Source: Acinetobacter sp. WC-141
GTDB taxonomy: Bacteria; Pseudomonadota; Gammaproteobacteria; Pseudomonadales; Moraxellaceae
NCBI RefSeq assembly: GCF_000313935.1
Contig: NZ_AMSS01000088.1
Location: forward strand, 62,001 to 126,000
Length of the DNA stretch: 64,000 nt
Direction of reading: 5' to 3'
The notes under the pieces: generated by a model
What the model saw: only the letters and a program-made list of their open reading frames with translations
The model's database searches: none
What the model was told of the DNA's origin: nothing
Shown: one piece after another, positions 38,441 to 48,034 of the stretch
Position numbering within the stretch: the first letter of the stretch is position 1
How the letters are laid out: every line of letters begins with the position of its first letter
Program-made: the position numbers and the translations under genes

Positions 38441-39385
38441 CTAAGCATCATTTTTTAATCTTTTTTGATATTTTGCGATATTTAGCTGCAAATTCTTGGC
38501 TTTTTGACGTTGTTGATAAAGGTGAACTGCGCCTTCTAAAACCAACACAAATACTGCGCACCAGATCGGAATATAAGTGAACCACTCTTCTTGACCAATA
38601 CTCTCCCCTAAAACTAGAGAAGCCAAAGCAAGTAAGACAGGTTCCAAATATCCTAAAAGACCAAACACAACTAAGGGTAAAAAGCGGCTTGCTAGGATAT
38701 AACTTCCCAAACCAATAGCACTTAAAATTCCAAGCCCAACAATGACGAATGTAAGACTCGGTTGGTCCATAAATTTGCTATAAGGGAGTAAACCTGTATG
38801 GGTCAAATAAATTACAATCGGCAGAATAATGACCAAATCCCACCAGAAGCCGCCTAAATTGTCTGTTTTAATTGTTTTACGTAATAAAAAGTAGGCAGAA
38901 TAGCCAACCGCAACCAGTGCTGTTTCCCAAGCAATACTTCCTAAACGCCAGATTTCATGACCCACGCCAATAACAGCAAGAATAATGGCGACCCATTGAA
39001 ATTTTGATATTTTTTCGCCATAAAGGACACTTCCAGCCAAGACAAGAACAAGTGGCAATAGAAAATATCCTAAAGATACTTGTAGGCCTCGCCCATGCAT
39101 AGGTCCCCATAAAAAAAGCCAAAGTTGGACTGAAGTTAAAATGGAAGTCGTGATTAACAACAATAATAAAGAGGGCTTAGCTAAAATACGCTGATAGATA
39201 GTTTTGATATACGCTAAATCACCACTCCACCACATAAACAAAGTTAGAAATGGGATTGTTGCAATAATCCGCCAGCCAAAAGTCTGTTCACTATCAAGCT
39301 GACTTAACAATTGAGTATAAAAATAAAGTACACCAAAAGTGACAGATGCCATGACAGACAAGCTCACGCCCTTAAACATCATCAC
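38441..39385 (-). CDS. rarD: RarD family EamA-type transporter
   Basis: 314 residues, ten predicted spans in two EamA halves. It opens FKGVSLSVMASVTFGVLYFYTQLL, typical of RarD proteins, and has WRIIATIPF and the second-half PLVVFGLLGYLEPVLLALASLVLGE. RarD relatives are called chloramphenicol-sensitivity proteins, but the transported compound is unknown. A charged tail (about 285-314) with Lys/Gln repeats follows the last span. The first codons are three consecutive ATGs or near that, so the exact start is uncertain by one or two residues. Confidence 0.88.
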   Translation of the reverse strand: MMMFKGVSLSVMASVTFGVLYFYTQLLSQLDSEQTFGWRIIATIPFLTLFMWWSGDLAYIKTIYQRILAKPSLLLLLITTSILTSVQLWLFLWGPMHGRGLQVSLGYFLLPLVLVLAGSVLYGEKISKFQWVAIILAVIGVGHEIWRLGSIAWETALVAVGYSAYFLLRKTIKTDNLGGFWWDLVIILPIVIYLTHTGLLPYSKFMDQPSLTFVIVGLGILSAIGLGSYILASRFLPLVVFGLLGYLEPVLLALASLVLGESIGQEEWFTYIPIWCAVFVLVLEGAVHLYQQRQKAKNLQLNIAKYQKRLKNDA

Positions 39386-39445
39386 CCTCTTAGACTTTAG
39401 TAAAAACAGCTCACCACAATACTTGATTTATCCACTATAAAAAAG

Positions 39446-39473
39446 AAAAAACCATGTGAAAACATGGTTTTTT
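39446..39473 (-). terminator. intrinsic terminator of the lipocalin gene
   Basis: Perfect 12-bp stem AAAAAACCATGT/ACATGGTTTTTT with a GAAA tetraloop, 19 bases past the stop of the leftward lipocalin gene. Confidence 0.92.
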
Positions 39474-39492
39474 CTTAATCAGACGTATACAG

Positions 39493-40080
39493 TTATTCTG
39501 TATGCTCTGTACGGATAACATCACGAATATCAAAACCTAATGTTTTTGCATAATTTAGATATTCATCGACCACTTCTTGTTCAGGATGAGGCGTTCTTGA
39601 TAAAACCCAAAGATATTTACGAGAAGGTTCCCCGACTAAAACAGTTTGATAGTCTTCGTCTATTTTTAAAATCCAGTAATCTCCACGAATAACTGGAATC
39701 CATCTCACAGCTTCGGGTAAGAAACTCACCTTCAATTTCGTGTTATAGGGTGGGTTAACCACGAAGGCTTCACCGATAGATTGCTGTAATTGTTTTCTAT
39801 TGTCATAGCAGCGATTATCTACAACAACATTTCCATTTTCATTTAGGGTGTAAGTTGCAGATACGTTATAAGCACATTTTTTTTGGAAAAATGCAGGCTT
39901 ACGGGCGGCTTCATACCAGACACCTAAATATCGGTCCAGTTCAACTTTATAAACAGTTTGCAAGGGTTTCGGCTGAGCATAGACATAGGTTCCAACAGCT
40001 AAACCAGCCAAAACGACACCGCCCAACGCAATTTTAGCCAAACGCCAACTGGCTTGCGGAACATTATTTCGAAATGCCAT
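39493..40080 (-). CDS. lipocalin family protein (Blc-like)
   Basis: 195 residues from the ATG at 40080. An N-terminal hydrophobic segment (about 17-35: IALGGVVLAGLAVGTYVYA) acts as a signal peptide or membrane anchor. There is no lipobox cysteine, unlike E. coli Blc. The lipocalin domain begins with the signature LDRYLGVWYEAARKPAFFQ and continues with ATYTLNENGNVVVDNRC and the third-motif region WVLSRTPHPEQ. It probably binds fatty acids or lysophospholipids in the periplasm. The frame opens at TTG 40092, but GAGGG lies at the right distance for the ATG. Confidence 0.9.
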   Translation of the reverse strand: MAFRNNVPQASWRLAKIALGGVVLAGLAVGTYVYAQPKPLQTVYKVELDRYLGVWYEAARKPAFFQKKCAYNVSATYTLNENGNVVVDNRCYDNRKQLQQSIGEAFVVNPPYNTKLKVSFLPEAVRWIPVIRGDYWILKIDEDYQTVLVGEPSRKYLWVLSRTPHPEQEVVDEYLNYAKTLGFDIRDVIRTEHTE

Positions 40081-40173
40081 TGTTGCCCTCAACGATTAGT
40101 TGTGAATACAAAAGAACTCAAACATCTACAGTAGCTTGTTTTTTAAACACATTATGTAGCGTTATGTATTCGT

Positions 40174-42195
40174 TTATTGCAACATTTGCGCTTTTAATCG
40201 AATGATTTCATCACGTATCCGCGCTGCTTGCTCGAACTGTAAATCTTTCGAGGCCTTTAACATATCTTTTTCAAGCTTAGTGATATGTTTACTAAACAAT
40301 TTTGGATCTGAAAGAATATGTCTTTCATCGGCACTCAATGCTTGTGCTTGTTCAAGTACTTTTTCATCAATCTCATCGTCTGAAAGTACCTCACCCGAGT
40401 CAATTTCTTTGATAGCCTGACGAACAGCACTACGTGGTGTAATACCATGCAGCTCATTAAATTCGATTTGTTTGGCTCTACGGCGATCAGTTTCATCTAT
40501 TGCTTTTTGCATAGAGTCGGTAATTCGGTCAGCATATAAAATTGCTTTACCTTTCACATTACGCGCCGCACGACCAATCGTCTGAATGAGTGAACGTTCA
40601 GAACGTAAAAAACCCTCTTTATCTGCATCTAAAATAGCAACTAAAGAAACTTCTGGCATATCCAGACCTTCACGGAGCAGGTTAATACCGACTAAAACAT
40701 CAAATACACCTGTACGTAATTCATGAATAATTTTGACACGTTCAACTGTATCAATATCTGAGTGGAGATAAGCAACCTTGACGCCATATTCTTTCAAATA
40801 AGAAGTCAGGTCTTCTGCCATACGTTTTGTTAAGGTCGTAATTAATACCCTTTCATTCAAATTCTTACGAATATTAATTTCAGAAAGAACATCATCTACT
40901 TGGGTTAAAACAGGACGAATCTCAATTTCAGGGTCGATTAGACCTGTTGGACGTACCACTTGTTCAACAATTTGATCTGACTTTTCTAATTCATATTTAG
41001 CAGGTGTTGCACTTACAAAAATGGTAGTCGGTACAATACGCTCCCATTCTTCAAACTTCATTGGGCGGTTATCAAGCGCACTTGGCAAACGGAACCCATA
41101 ATTCACTAAGTTTTCTTTACGTGAGCGGTCACCTTTATACATTGCCCCAATTTGCGGAACCGTAACATGTGATTCATCAATAATGAGCAAAGCATCTTCT
41201 GGAATATAGTCGAATAAAGTCGGTGGTGCTTCACCAGACGGACGTCCAGACAAATGACGTGAATAGTTTTCGATACCATTGGTATAACCCAACTGTTGCA
41301 TCATTTCCAGATCGTAACGTGTCCGTTGCTCAATACGCTGTGCTTCGAGCAATTTGTCATGTTCACGGAAGAATTTGAGCTGATCTTGTAACTCATCCTT
41401 AATTGTATCGATGGCACGAGTTAAATGATCTTTTGGTGTTACATAGTGGCTTTTCGGATAAATCGTAACTCGAGAAACTTTACGAACCATTTTACCTGTT
41501 AATGGATCAAACCAACGGATTGAATCGACCTCATCATCAAATAGTTCAATGCGAATGGCATGTTGATCGGATTCAGCTGGGAAAATATCAATAATTTCGC
41601 CGCGAATTCGATAAGTACCGCGTAAAAATTCAAGTTCATTACGCGTATATTGCATTTCAACCAAACGGCGGATGATTTCATCACGGCTTACTCGGTCACC
41701 TTCAACCACATGCAGTAACATTTGCATATAAGCATTGGGGTCACCCAAACCATAAATTGCAGATACCGATGCGACAATAATTGCATCACGACGTTCTAAT
41801 AAAGCTCGTGTTGCAGATAATCGCATCTGATCAATGTGATCATTGATGGCCGCATCTTTTTCGATAAACGTATCCGAAGATGGAACGTAAGCCTCGGGCT
41901 GGTAGTAATCGTAATAACTTACGAAATATTCAACCGCATTATTAGGAAAGAAAGATTTAAACTCACCATAAAGTTGGGCCGCCAAGGTTTTGTTATGGGC
42001 CATCACAATTGTAGGTCGCTGTGTTTGGGCGATCACATTTGCCATGGTATAGGTCTTACCCGAGCCAGTTACCCCTAGCAATAACTGATTACGAAAACCC
42101 TGCTCGATACCATTGACCAGCTTTTCAATTGCCTGTGGCTGATCACCTGCTGGCTGATAATGTGTGACCAAATCAAAAGGTTGATTTTCGTTCAA
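40174..42195 (-). CDS. uvrB: excinuclease ABC subunit B
   Basis: 673 residues, the normal size. UvrB is the damage-verifying helicase-like part of nucleotide excision repair. P-loop GVTGSGKT (41-48), beta-hairpin region with [22 protein letters not shown], helicase motifs [38 protein letters not shown] and QTIGRAARN are all there. A UVR motif near the C terminus ([23 protein letters not shown]) binds UvrC. The start is TTG (42193-42195) behind GAGAG. The next ATG would cut into the core. No LexA-type operator is expected in this genus. Confidence 0.97.
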   Translation of the reverse strand: MNENQPFDLVTHYQPAGDQPQAIEKLVNGIEQGFRNQLLLGVTGSGKTYTMANVIAQTQRPTIVMAHNKTLAAQLYGEFKSFFPNNAVEYFVSYYDYYQPEAYVPSSDTFIEKDAAINDHIDQMRLSATRALLERRDAIIVASVSAIYGLGDPNAYMQMLLHVVEGDRVSRDEIIRRLVEMQYTRNELEFLRGTYRIRGEIIDIFPAESDQHAIRIELFDDEVDSIRWFDPLTGKMVRKVSRVTIYPKSHYVTPKDHLTRAIDTIKDELQDQLKFFREHDKLLEAQRIEQRTRYDLEMMQQLGYTNGIENYSRHLSGRPSGEAPPTLFDYIPEDALLIIDESHVTVPQIGAMYKGDRSRKENLVNYGFRLPSALDNRPMKFEEWERIVPTTIFVSATPAKYELEKSDQIVEQVVRPTGLIDPEIEIRPVLTQVDDVLSEINIRKNLNERVLITTLTKRMAEDLTSYLKEYGVKVAYLHSDIDTVERVKIIHELRTGVFDVLVGINLLREGLDMPEVSLVAILDADKEGFLRSERSLIQTIGRAARNVKGKAILYADRITDSMQKAIDETDRRRAKQIEFNELHGITPRSAVRQAIKEIDSGEVLSDDEIDEKVLEQAQALSADERHILSDPKLFSKHITKLEKDMLKASKDLQFEQAARIRDEIIRLKAQMLQ

Positions 42196-42375
42196 AGTTA
42201 TCTCTCTTTATGAAAAAATTGAATTTAACGTCTCCCTCATTAATGGGGATTTTTATCTTAATTTAAAGTGCAAATTGAGTTGGAAATTCAATGTAAAAGA
42301 TTAAGCATCTTAACACTTGACCAATACTCTAATCAGTTGCAACATGAAGCTATCCATTAAATAAAAAGCATAACC

Positions 42376-43167
42376 ATGACCTACCAATATCATGATGAAA
42401 GTATTGTAACCGAACTTCCCGAAGATACAGTTTTTGTGTTTGGAAGTAACCTTGCTGGACAGCACGGTAGCGGTGCAGCACGCGTTGCCAGACAACACTT
42501 CGGAGCAGTTGAAGGTGTAGGTCGCGGCTGGGCTGGTCAAAGCTTTGCAATTCCCACCTTAAATGAACATATTCAACAAATGCCTCTTTCACAAATTGAG
42601 CACTATGTTGAAGATTTTAAAATATATGCAAAAAATCATCCTAAAATGAAATATTTTGTCACTGCTTTAGGTTGTGGCATCGCAGGTTATAAAGTTTCTG
42701 AAATTGCACCACTGTTTAAAGATATTCATCACAACGTTATTTTTCCAGAATCTTTTAAACCCTATGTTGAAGATAATGCAGTTTCTCAATTTCCGACATT
42801 AACTGAAAAGATGGTAAAAAGTTTCATTAATGATGAAGTTATTTTTTACTTTAATCATGGAAGTGAATCTTTTGAAGAAGCCTTAGATAAAACAGATTTA
42901 TCAAGTGCCGAAAAAGCCATTGCTCTTATTGTATTAAATGAAGAGCTATACCCTCGTGATCGTTATGGACGAGGCCGTGATCATGAGCTTCGTGATATTT
43001 TAGGTAAACTCAATGGTAAAATTTTTGACCTTCATGGAAACTCTGAAGGCGCCATGATTTTTGTGAGTGCTATTGTTGCCCTCATGGAACTTTACGATTT
43101 TGACGAGCAAGATTTTATCAAATTATGGCGTGGTGAAAAAAATATTGATCACCCCATTAATCGTTAA
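42376..43167 (+). CDS. macro-like two-part protein of unknown function (A1S_2505-like)
   Basis: 263 residues. The N-terminal half (about 10-130) has the strings FVFGSNLAGQHGSGAARVARQHFGA, GVGRGWAGQSFAIPT and FVTALGCGIAGYK, which recall macro-domain-like nucleotide-binding proteins often found in phage genomes (GxGA loop, ADP-ribose-type pocket). The C-terminal half (about 150-255) is helical and charged, with EKAIALIVLNEELYPRDRYGRGRDHELRDILGKL and a final LYDFDEQDFIKLW. It is unlike the first half. No transmembrane segment or signal. The family name is from memory of Acinetobacter annotations and should be checked. It stands alone between uvrB and a diguanylate cyclase gene. Confidence 0.6.
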   Translation: MTYQYHDESIVTELPEDTVFVFGSNLAGQHGSGAARVARQHFGAVEGVGRGWAGQSFAIPTLNEHIQQMPLSQIEHYVEDFKIYAKNHPKMKYFVTALGCGIAGYKVSEIAPLFKDIHHNVIFPESFKPYVEDNAVSQFPTLTEKMVKSFINDEVIFYFNHGSESFEEALDKTDLSSAEKAIALIVLNEELYPRDRYGRGRDHELRDILGKLNGKIFDLHGNSEGAMIFVSAIVALMELYDFDEQDFIKLWRGEKNIDHPINR

Positions 43168-43340
43168 ACTCTCTTATAAATTTATGAGCTAAGCAGAGCA
43201 TTTCTGCTTTCTCATTATTTTATTTTACTTACATTTAATGTTTTTATTTTTAATTATTCTAATAAATTTAAGTTCTTTATTTCCCAAATCTTAATTTTTC
43301 TCATTATACTTTAAGACAAACTGAATACTTAAAGAAACAT

Positions 43341-44780
43341 ATGGAAACTTTAGATTCTTCAATTTTTGACCTTAGCCCAATTCCAATGTGGATTGAGGAT
43401 TTCAGTGAAATTAAACAACAATTTGATTTATGGAGAAATCAAGGTATTGAAAATCTCCATGAATTTTTGAGTCAAAATAAAAATTTAATTATTGAATGTG
43501 CGCATAAAATTAAAATTGTTCGTGTGAATCAAAAAACATTAGAAATTTTTGAAGCACGAACTCACGAAGAGCTATATTCCAATTTAAATCTTATTTTTAA
43601 ACAAGAAATGTTCGAATCACATATTCATGAACTTGAAGAACTATGGAGTGGTAAAACTCACTTTTCAAGTACGACAGTGAATTACACATTATCTGGTAAA
43701 CGTATTGATGTTCAGTTAAGAGGCTCAATTTTACCTGGCTCTGAATCTACATTCGAACGTGTATTAATTACCACCGAAGACATTACGCCTTATCAAAATG
43801 CCCTTCGTGAAGAAGAAAAGAATCGTCGATTAGCAGAGTCTATGTTTATTTACTCACCGACGTCTCTTTGGGTCGAAGATTTCAGCCGTATAAAAAATAG
43901 AATTGATCAACTTAGACTATTAGGTATTGAAGATTTTAGAACTTTTCTAGACGTCCATCCTGAATTTGTCCGTCAATGTGTAGAAGATATTCTGATTTTA
44001 GATGTTAATCAGGCAACTCTTGATTTATTTAAGGCGCCTGATAAGTCGACACTTTTAAGAAATACACATAAGATTTTTGCTGAAGAGATGATTGAAACCT
44101 TTCGAGAACAACTTATCGAATTATGGCAAGGTAATATTCATCATAAACGTGAAGCCATTAACTATGCTTTAGATGGCCAAATAAGAAATGTCTTACTTCA
44201 ATTTACCGTTTTTCCCGGTTATGAAGAAACTTGGGGACTGGTACAAGTTGCACTTACTGATATTACGGCGCGAAAAAAAGCAGAAAACTATCTTGAATAT
44301 TTAGGACAACATGATGTTCTTACCAAACTATATAACCGCGCTTTTTTTACAGAAGAACTTAATCGTTTAAACCGAAGCATTATTCGCCCTGTTTCTTCAA
44401 TTTTCTTAGATATGAACGGATTAAAAGAAACCAATGATCAGTTTGGTCATGATATTGGGGATGGGTTATTACGTCGCGTTGGAAATATTCTAGGTCAAGC
44501 TATTTTAAATACAGCCTATACGGCTTCTAGAATAGGTGGCGATGAGTTCGTGATTTTAATGCCAGGGGCAGATGAGGCGAATGTTCTCATTATGCTTCAA
44601 ACCATTCAGGAGCTTTTTAATATCGACAATCAATATTATTCAAGCCACCCAATTAGCATCGCAATTGGACATGCGACTACGCAAGTCAATGAACAAATTG
44701 AGGACATGTTAAAACGAGCAGACCATCACATGTACCAAAGGAAAAAATCTTATTATCAGGAAATTTTATTTAATCAATAA
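43341..44780 (+). CDS. diguanylate cyclase with a duplicated PAS-like sensor and GGDEF domain
   Basis: 479 residues, soluble. Residues about 15-160 and 174-315 are two copies of the same PAS-like unit (compare MWIEDFSEIKQQFD with LWVEDFSRIKNRID, and VNQKTLEIFEA with VNQATLDLFKA). A GGDEF domain occupies about 316-475 with the active motif GGDEF (399-403), the metal/nucleotide region FLDMNGLKETND and LTKLYNRAFF. The inhibitory RxxD site five residues before GGDEF is absent (NTAY there), so product feedback of the usual kind is not expected. It should make c-di-GMP in response to an unknown signal. The window also holds a polysaccharide operon that may be a target. Confidence 0.9.
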   Translation: METLDSSIFDLSPIPMWIEDFSEIKQQFDLWRNQGIENLHEFLSQNKNLIIECAHKIKIVRVNQKTLEIFEARTHEELYSNLNLIFKQEMFESHIHELEELWSGKTHFSSTTVNYTLSGKRIDVQLRGSILPGSESTFERVLITTEDITPYQNALREEEKNRRLAESMFIYSPTSLWVEDFSRIKNRIDQLRLLGIEDFRTFLDVHPEFVRQCVEDILILDVNQATLDLFKAPDKSTLLRNTHKIFAEEMIETFREQLIELWQGNIHHKREAINYALDGQIRNVLLQFTVFPGYEETWGLVQVALTDITARKKAENYLEYLGQHDVLTKLYNRAFFTEELNRLNRSIIRPVSSIFLDMNGLKETNDQFGHDIGDGLLRRVGNILGQAILNTAYTASRIGGDEFVILMPGADEANVLIMLQTIQELFNIDNQYYSSHPISIAIGHATTQVNEQIEDMLKRADHHMYQRKKSYYQEILFNQ

Positions 44781-44804
44781 AAAACAGGCATATTGCCTGT
44801 TTTT
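44781..44804. terminator. bidirectional intrinsic terminator
   Basis: Stem AAAACAGGC/GCCTGTTTT with an ATATT loop, between the stop of the cyclase gene and the stop of the convergent 59-codon gene. Confidence 0.85.
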
Positions 44805-44809
44805 CAAAA

Positions 44810-44989
44810 TTAGCGTTTTCCCATAGAACGACGAGTACCACGTGGCGGCATCCACGTTCTATCTGCGTATTGCTCTGGTTTAGGACGCACTTGGTTGTGT
44901 ACCGCATCGTCGGCTTGATTGCTATCATTCGGCATTGGGAATGGCAATTTCACCAAAGCCTTTTTCTGTTTTGGCTGTTGCTCAGTCAT
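44810..44989 (-). CDS. 59-residue basic, proline-rich hypothetical protein
   Basis: The ORF runs from the ATG at 44987-44989 to a TAA at 44810-44812, in a gap that otherwise would be empty. The product starts MTEQQPKQKKALVKLPFPMP and ends WMPPRGTRRSMGKR. It is rich in Lys, Arg, Pro and Gln, has no membrane span and no cysteine, and is probably disordered. A weak AGAAAG lies before the start. It shares the terminator with the convergent cyclase gene. Family unknown, function not readable. Being real is favoured by the clean stop-terminator spacing and by normal-looking codon use. Confidence 0.6.
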   Translation of the reverse strand: MTEQQPKQKKALVKLPFPMPNDSNQADDAVHNQVRPKPEQYADRTWMPPRGTRRSMGKR

Positions 44990-45195
44990 GATTCTTTCTC
45001 GAAATTTCGATTGCGACCTATTATAAATGATTTTCTCACTTCTTTCTAAAAAAGCTTCAATTGAATAAATCTTGTTTAAGATGATTACTAAACTAAACTT
45101 TTTTACATCTGAAAAGGTTCACATCCGCAAATTGCTTAATTTTTGCGATAAGATAGAGTGCTTTTTATTTTTAATCCCATAAGAGGAATATTGCC

Positions 45196-46431
45196 GTGGA
45201 CGTACGTCTTTCTGATCGTGTCAATGCCATCAAACCGTCCCCTACACTTGCTGTAACCAACAAAGCTGCTGAACTTAAAGCTGCCGGCAAGAATGTGATT
45301 GGTTTAGGTGCTGGCGAACCAGACTTTGATACCCCTCAACACATCAAAGATGCTGCAATTGAAGCGATTAATAATGGTTTCACCAAATATACGGCTGTAG
45401 ATGGTACTCCTGGGTTAAAAAAAGCAATTATTGCTAAATTTAAGCGTGATAATAATCTTGATTATCAAGCGAATCAGATTTTGGTTTCATGTGGTGGTAA
45501 GCAAAGCTTTTTTAACTTGGCACTTGCACTATTAAACAAAGGCGATGAAGTTATCATTCCAGCACCTTTCTGGGTAAGCTATCCAGATATGGTCATTATT
45601 GCTGAAGGTACTCCAGTCATTGTGAAATGTGGTGAAGACCAACGTTTCAAAATTACTCCTGAACAATTAGAAGCTGCGATTACGCCTAATACTCGTTTAG
45701 TTGTATTAAACAGTCCATCTAACCCAACAGGTATGATCTATAGCAAAGCTGAATTAGAAGCTTTAGCTGAAGTTTTACGTCGTCACCCACAAGTATTTGT
45801 TGCATCTGACGATATGTATGAACCAATTCGTTGGGAAGATGAGTTCTACAACATCGCAACTGTTGCTCCAGATTTATATGATCGTACGATTGTTTTAAAT
45901 GGTGTTTCTAAAGCATATGCAATGACAGGTTGGCGTATTGGCTATGCAGCCGGTCCAGCAAAAATCATTGGTGCAATGAAAAAAATCCAATCTCAATCAA
46001 CTTCAAACCCAACTTCTATTTCACAAGTTGCTGCTGAAGCTGCATTGAATGGTCCACAAGATGTTTTACAACCGATGATTGAAGCGTTTAAACGCCGTCA
46101 TGACTTAGTTGTAAATGGCTTAAATGATATTAAAGGTATCTCTTGCTTACCTGCTGACGGTGCTTTCTATGCCTATGCAAACATTCGCCCTCTTATTCGC
46201 GCAAAAGGCTTAAAGTCTTGCACAGAGTTCTCTGAATGGTTACTAGAAGAAACTGGTGTAGCAGTCGTACCTGGTGATGCATTTGGTTTAGGCGGCTTTA
46301 TGCGTATTTCATATGCAACAGCTGACGAAGTGCTTGTTGATGCGTTAGCACGTATCAAAAAAGCTGCTGACTCAATTGAAGGTGTAGATGCTGCTATCGC
46401 TTCAATTGAAGCTGAAAAAGCTGCGAAATAA
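45196..46431 (+). CDS. class I aspartate aminotransferase (PLP-dependent)
   Basis: 411 residues. Fold-type I aminotransferase of the subgroup with MDVRLSDRVNAIKPSPTLAVTNKA at its start. The PLP lysine is K239 in NGVSKAYAMTGWRIGY. Other conserved parts are GLGAGEPDFDTPQHI, NSPSNPTG with the pyridine-contact Asn, and the C-terminal FMRISYA with the carboxylate-binding arginine. It exchanges the amino group between aspartate and 2-oxoglutarate, perhaps also prephenate. The start is GTG with GAGG at 45183. No other start fits the homologous N terminus. The C-terminal 20 residues are an alanine/glutamate-rich helix. Confidence 0.92.
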   Translation: MDVRLSDRVNAIKPSPTLAVTNKAAELKAAGKNVIGLGAGEPDFDTPQHIKDAAIEAINNGFTKYTAVDGTPGLKKAIIAKFKRDNNLDYQANQILVSCGGKQSFFNLALALLNKGDEVIIPAPFWVSYPDMVIIAEGTPVIVKCGEDQRFKITPEQLEAAITPNTRLVVLNSPSNPTGMIYSKAELEALAEVLRRHPQVFVASDDMYEPIRWEDEFYNIATVAPDLYDRTIVLNGVSKAYAMTGWRIGYAAGPAKIIGAMKKIQSQSTSNPTSISQVAAEAALNGPQDVLQPMIEAFKRRHDLVVNGLNDIKGISCLPADGAFYAYANIRPLIRAKGLKSCTEFSEWLLEETGVAVVPGDAFGLGGFMRISYATADEVLVDALARIKKAADSIEGVDAAIASIEAEKAAK

Positions 46432-46446
46432 ACTGCATTTTTACAT

Positions 46447-46477
46447 AAAAAGGGTTCTATTAAGAGAGCCCTTTTTT
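46447..46477 (+). terminator. intrinsic terminator of the aminotransferase gene
   Basis: Stem AAAAGGGTTCT/AGAGCCCTTTT with one G-T pair, followed by T. It can also stop the convergent EamA gene, whose stop is eight bases further. Confidence 0.75.
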
Positions 46478-46484
46478 AATTGAC

Positions 46485-47324
46485 CTATACGTTACCTTTC
46501 TTCGGCGTCATATAAATAACCAGCAAAATTCCAAACAAAACCATAAAACTAGACAAAATCACTCGCCCTGTTACAGCTTCATTTACAAACAGGCTTCCAC
46601 CTATAATTGCCAAACATGGCACACTCAACTGTACGGTACTGGCCGTCACGCGATCAATATGCTTCAAAATTGCATACCAAACTACATAAGCCCCACTTGA
46701 AGTCACGCCACCAGACAAAATTGCTAACATCCAACCTTGCAAATCAATATACTGCTCTTGATTAAACAATATATTTACCAACAAAACGATTGGTACAGCC
46801 AATATAAAATTTGCCAATGTACTACCAACAGGTTGCGTCATGTTACGGCCAGCAATACTGTATCCTGCCCATGCCAACCCAGACATCATCATAAGCAAAG
46901 CATAGTTCCAATGAGGCGCTTGAGCACCGGGTAATAACAAAACAATAATTCCGGCTAAAGCTATACATAAACCTATGCCACGGTATATACCAATCTGTTC
47001 ACCATGCCAATAACCGTAAAGCACCATGGTCAGTTGTACAACACCAAATAAGAGTAAAGCACCAATGCCAGCATCGATTTGAAGATAGGCACAAGAAAAT
47101 GCCAGAATATAAACCGCTAGAAAAAATGCATTCTTAAAACTCCAATGAACAAGAGTTTGAGACGATCTGGAATAAAAAAACAGTCCGAATAAAACAACTG
47201 CGCCACTCACTACTCGTACAAGGCTAAAACTCATTGGGTCAATATGATGTCCTGCTAAAGCCAAACGGCATAACACAGAATTTGCTGCAAAAGCCCCCAT
47301 CACAAGTGCAATTCTAAAAAGCAT
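46485..47324 (-). CDS. DMT superfamily (EamA) transporter
   Basis: 279 residues, ten predicted spans arranged as two EamA repeats. Segments seen are GAFAANSVLCRLALAGHHIDP, FSLVRVVSGAV, and in the second half GLAWAGYSIAGRN and LSGGVTSSGAYVVWYAILKHI. Substrate unknown. Members export amino acids or metabolites. It is convergent with the aminotransferase gene and monocistronic. Confidence 0.88.
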   Translation of the reverse strand: MLFRIALVMGAFAANSVLCRLALAGHHIDPMSFSLVRVVSGAVVLFGLFFYSRSSQTLVHWSFKNAFFLAVYILAFSCAYLQIDAGIGALLLFGVVQLTMVLYGYWHGEQIGIYRGIGLCIALAGIIVLLLPGAQAPHWNYALLMMMSGLAWAGYSIAGRNMTQPVGSTLANFILAVPIVLLVNILFNQEQYIDLQGWMLAILSGGVTSSGAYVVWYAILKHIDRVTASTVQLSVPCLAIIGGSLFVNEAVTGRVILSSFMVLFGILLVIYMTPKKGNV

Positions 47325-47562
47325 TATCCTTATGCTCCTGTTATTTTTTATAGTGTATAAGAAGACTTACTTATCTATCTAATTCATTATGCAACTAATT
47401 TACTTCTATTTTTATCATAAAGACATTTTATATTAATAATTAAGCTTTTAATATTTAACTTGTCAGTTCAATCTTTAACTCATGGAATTGACATATCGAT
47501 GACTTAATAATAGGCTAATATCAAGTTCCGTTTTAGAACTCATAAAATTAAAGGACTCAAAA

Positions 47563-48000
47563 ATGAAAAATCCTATGGAAATGACTGGTCTCGAATTTTT
47601 ACAAGCTATGATAGATGGCCATATTCCAGCAGCAAGTATTAGCAAAACTATACCTATGCAACCTACTGAAATTTCAGAAGGATCTGTTACATTTAAAGCC
47701 CAAGCAGATCATAACCATTTAAACCCACTCGGTGGCGTACATGGTGGTTTTGCTGCTACAGTTTTAGACTCTGTAACTGGGTGTGCAATACATACGATGT
47801 TACCTGCAGGTGTAGGCTACGGAACAATCGATCTTAACGTAAAAATGTGCCGCCCTCTTCCAAAGAACCATCCTTTAATTGCAACAGGTAACGTCATTAA
47901 CTTAAGTAAAAATTTAGGTATTTCCGAAGGAAAGATTATTGATGAGGAAGGTAAACTGTATGCCTATGCAACAGCAACCTGCATGATTATTCGTCCATAG
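47563..48000 (+). CDS. PaaI-type hotdog thioesterase
   Basis: 145-residue acyl-CoA thioesterase-like protein with the family block HNHLNPLGGVHGGFAATVLDSVTG (about 43-70), where the HGG loop and the following helix form the active site. The substrate is unknown. An AAAGGA ribosome site precedes the ATG. It is alone in its unit. Confidence 0.87.
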   Translation: MKNPMEMTGLEFLQAMIDGHIPAASISKTIPMQPTEISEGSVTFKAQADHNHLNPLGGVHGGFAATVLDSVTGCAIHTMLPAGVGYGTIDLNVKMCRPLPKNHPLIATGNVINLSKNLGISEGKIIDEEGKLYAYATATCMIIRP

Positions 48001-48005
48001 TCATC

Positions 48006-48034
48006 AAAGGCAGCCTTAAACCGCTGCCTTTTTT
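48006..48034 (+). terminator. intrinsic terminator of the thioesterase gene
   Basis: Stem AAAGGCAGC/GCTGCCTTT with an 8-base loop and T run. The last codons of the leftward gene ending at 48016 lie inside it. Confidence 0.85.
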
